This document shows, piece by piece, positions 62,028 through 64,000 of a DNA stretch of 64,000 nucleotides. The DNA lies in assembly GCA_964641415.1 (NCBI GenBank), contig CAZXMW010000006.1:62001-126000 (forward strand). Reading direction: 5' to 3'. Under the pieces are notes generated by a model that made no database searches, had not been told where the DNA came from, and saw nothing but the letters and a program-made list of their open reading frames with translations. The stretch comes from JAHECW01 sp964641415 (GTDB taxonomy: Bacteria; Acidobacteriota; Thermoanaerobaculia; Thermoanaerobaculales; Sulfomarinibacteraceae). The translations under genes and the position numbers were made by a program. Every line of letters starts with the position of its first letter. Position 1 is the stretch's first letter.

Positions 62028-63677
62028 ATGCAACTCGACATGAACACCCTCGGCATTCTCGACTGGACCGTGATCGCGCTCTACTTTGCATCGATCTTCG
62101 CGGTGGCGTGGTGGGTGGCCGGCCGGAAGAAGTCCACCCACGAGTCTTCGGCCGGCTACTTCCTGGCGGGACGCAACGTGGGTTGGTTCGTCGTGGGCAC
62201 TGCGCTGTTCGCGTCGAACATCGGCTCAGAACACCTCGTCGGGCTCGCGGGGACCGGGTATGACAGCGGTATCGCGGTCGGCCAGTTCGAGGTCCTGGCC
62301 TCGCTCATCCTGCTGATCCTGGGTTGGCTGTTCGTGCCGTTCTACCTCAAGAGCGGCGTCTACACGATGCCCGAGTTCCTCGAGCGGCGATACTCTCCCG
62401 CCGCCAGGTGGTACCTGGCCGTCATCTCGATCGTCGGCTACGTGCTGACCAAGATCTCGGTCACCCTCTACGCGGGCGGCATCGTCTACGAGGTCCTGCT
62501 CGGGGGCAGCTTCTGGACCGGCGCGCTGATCATCGTCATCGCCACCGGTCTGTACACGGTGCTCGGTGGGCTGCGGGCCGTCCTCTACACCGAGATGGTC
62601 CAGACGATTGTCCTGATCGGCGGCGCGATCCTCGTCACCGCCGTCGGGATGGTCAAGCTCGGCGGATGGACCGCGCTTCGTGCGGCCACCGATCCCAGCT
62701 ATTTCGACATGTGGCAGCCGATGAGCCACCCCTCGTTTCCCTGGACCGGGATTCTGTTCGGGGCGCCGATCCTCGGCGTCTGGTACTGGTGCACGGATCA
62801 GTTCATCGTCCAGCGCGTGCTGTCGGCCAAGGGGATCGACGACGCGCGCCGGGGAACGATCTTCGGTGGCTTCCTCAAGCTCCTGCCGCTGTTCATCTTC
62901 GTTTTGCCGGGCGTCGTTGCGGCGGCGCTGGTCGGCACCGGGCAGCTCGAGCTGGCGCGCGCCGATCACGCCTTGCCGGAGATGATCCGCACGCTGCTGC
63001 CGGTCGGGATTCGGGGCCTTGTGATGGCCGGCTTCCTCGCGGCACTGATGAGCTCGCTCGCCGCGGTGTTCAACTCGTGCTCGACGTTGATCACGTGGGA
63101 TGTCTACCGCAAGCTGCGGCCAAAAGCATCCGAACGCCAGCTCGTCATCGTCGGCAAGGTCGCCACGGTGTTTCTGGTCGGCTTCGGCCTGGCGTGGATT
63201 CCGTTCATGAAGGTCATCTCCGGTCAGCTCTACGTCTACCTGCAGAGCGTCCAGGCCTACATCTCGCCGCCGATCGCCGCCGTCTTCCTGCTCGGAGTGT
63301 TTTGGAAACGGGTGAACAGCGCGGGCGCCATCGCCTCGCTTGCGACCGGCTTCGTGCTCGGTGCCGCACGCCTCGGCCTCGAGCTCGCCAAGAGCTCGAC
63401 GAGCGGCATTCTGTACTGGTATGCGGACATCAATTTCCTCCACTTCGCCGTCTTGCTGTTCGCGATCTGTACCGCCGTGCTGGTCGGTGTCAGCCTGGTG
63501 ACACGAGCGGAACCGGCCGCGAAGCTGGCCGGACTGACCTTCGCCACCGCGACCCTCGCAGCCGAGGAGCCCGACGAGCGCCTGGTCTCCGATCCTGTGT
63601 GGCGCCGGCGCGACGTGGTGCTTTCCGTGCTGCTCGTCCTCGGGGTGTTCCTGGTCTGGTTTGCGTTCCGGGGCTGA
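62028..63677 (+). CDS. SSS-family sodium:sugar symporter (SGLT-like)
   Basis: A 549-residue protein with about 14 helices. The SSS landmarks are GYFLAGRNVGWFVVGTALFASNIG at helix 1-2, GLYTVLGGLRAVLYTEMVQT, and the sodium-site region AALMSSLAAVFNSCSTL. It is closest to SGLT-type glucose or myo-inositol symporters. ATG 62028 and in-frame ATG 62040 are both possible; AAGGA (62023-62027) is too close to the first and about 12 nt from the second. It follows the GPH transporter by 84 nt and likely imports glucose released by the periplasmic hydrolases. Confidence 0.88.
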   Translation: MQLDMNTLGILDWTVIALYFASIFAVAWWVAGRKKSTHESSAGYFLAGRNVGWFVVGTALFASNIGSEHLVGLAGTGYDSGIAVGQFEVLASLILLILGWLFVPFYLKSGVYTMPEFLERRYSPAARWYLAVISIVGYVLTKISVTLYAGGIVYEVLLGGSFWTGALIIVIATGLYTVLGGLRAVLYTEMVQTIVLIGGAILVTAVGMVKLGGWTALRAATDPSYFDMWQPMSHPSFPWTGILFGAPILGVWYWCTDQFIVQRVLSAKGIDDARRGTIFGGFLKLLPLFIFVLPGVVAAALVGTGQLELARADHALPEMIRTLLPVGIRGLVMAGFLAALMSSLAAVFNSCSTLITWDVYRKLRPKASERQLVIVGKVATVFLVGFGLAWIPFMKVISGQLYVYLQSVQAYISPPIAAVFLLGVFWKRVNSAGAIASLATGFVLGAARLGLELAKSSTSGILYWYADINFLHFAVLLFAICTAVLVGVSLVTRAEPAAKLAGLTFATATLAAEEPDERLVSDPVWRRRDVVLSVLLVLGVFLVWFAFRG

Positions 63678-63699
63678 GCCCTGCGATCGTGAGGCTGAC

Positions 63700-64000
63700 T
63701 CAGCCGGTGGAACTGACGGAGGCGGCGGGCGCCTCGACCGGCTCGCTGCGGGCGTCGGCGCGGTCGCCGTGGAGAAACAGCAGCGCCTTCTCGGGGGTGA
63801 GCGGGGCGTCGTAGAAGCCGGTACGGTCGGGGCGGAAGGCGCGCAGGGCACTGAGGATCGCGAAGTAGCCGCCGATGCCGTACATGAAGGGCGGTTCGCC
63901 GATGGCCTTGGACCGCATGACGGCCTTGGGGTTGTCGGCGTCGGGCAGGAAGTGGCCCTCGAGCACCGGGGTGCTCGGCAGATCGGGGATCTTGTACGTC
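63700..64000 (-). CDS. Molybdenum hydroxylase large subunit, C-terminal part
   Basis: Only the last 100 codons are in the window; the gene enters from beyond base 64000. TYKIPDLPSTPVLEGHFLP and RSKAIGEPPFMYGIGGYFAI match the C-terminus of the molybdopterin subunit of xanthine dehydrogenase or aldehyde oxidase, with the conserved active-site Glu in the G-E-P-P motif. The tail has FYDAPLTPEKALLFLHGDRA. It differs from the fused enzyme at 42371, so the genome has at least two such hydroxylases. It converges with the symporter gene. Confidence 0.75.
   Translation of the reverse strand, partial: TYKIPDLPSTPVLEGHFLPDADNPKAVMRSKAIGEPPFMYGIGGYFAILSALRAFRPDRTGFYDAPLTPEKALLFLHGDRADARSEPVEAPAASVSSTG

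Overview
The window is GC-rich, densely coded DNA, most likely from a member of the Acidobacteriota (Thermoanaerobaculia-like). This is inferred from protein content: two Ser/Thr kinases with C-terminal FlgO-like and TPR regions, a gingipain-type C25 peptidase ending in a DGFETGDTSGWS-type tail, DUF3999/DUF2339 proteins, a one-piece IcmF mutase, and Gram-negative outer-membrane proteins (TonB-dependent receptor, MipA-like porin). No rRNA, tRNA, CRISPR array or intact insertion sequence was found.

Layout. 1-3.9 kb: a decayed transposase-like tail, then a GntR/ABC/permease operon whose permease carries a long soluble domain, then a tiny membrane protein. 3.9-8 kb: a C25 peptidase and a MAPEG protein, with a long imperfect palindrome on each side. 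8-15.5 kb: a damaged lipoprotein locus with ankyrin and antitoxin remnants, a SIMPL protein, and a minus-strand TetR-DUF2339-DUF3999 group. 15.8-28.2 kb: a MipA-like porin, a glycosyltransferase remnant, a Ser/Thr kinase tail-to-tail with a kinase-less paralogue, IcmF, and a second kinase. 28.2-35.9 kb: a MinD-like ATPase with a RodZ-type HTH protein, a KamA-like radical SAM enzyme, an SDR, a patatin, an aldehyde dehydrogenase and a DUF2155 lipoprotein. 36-46 kb: an AGCS symporter, mutM, exonuclease III, an ABC exporter pair, and XdhC with a fused (selenium-type) xanthine dehydrogenase.

46-63.7 kb is the most coherent system: a beta-1,3-glucan (laminarin-type) utilisation locus. A LacI regulator is divergent from a TonB-dependent receptor. 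A perfect 16-bp palindrome, TTGACAGCGCTGTCAA, overlaps the probable -35 of the receptor promoter. Downstream, mostly overlapping genes encode GH3, GH16, a GPH symporter, GH17 lipoprotein, a 1158-residue GH94-like/GH149-type phosphorylase, a second GPH-type symporter and a sodium/solute symporter. The inferred flow is: surface glucan cleavage, outer-membrane uptake, periplasmic trimming, import of short oligosaccharides, and phosphorolysis to glucose-1-phosphate alongside sodium-driven glucose uptake. The right edge carries the C-terminus of a second molybdenum hydroxylase.

Non-coding patterns of note: four genes have a -10-like hexamer exactly 6 nt before the start codon (probable leaderless transcripts), two ~175-bp palindromic elements have a GTAC-GTAC apex, a dispersed GTTGAACCGC repeat family is present, and heptamer repeats place TGA in all three frames at the end of exonuclease III.
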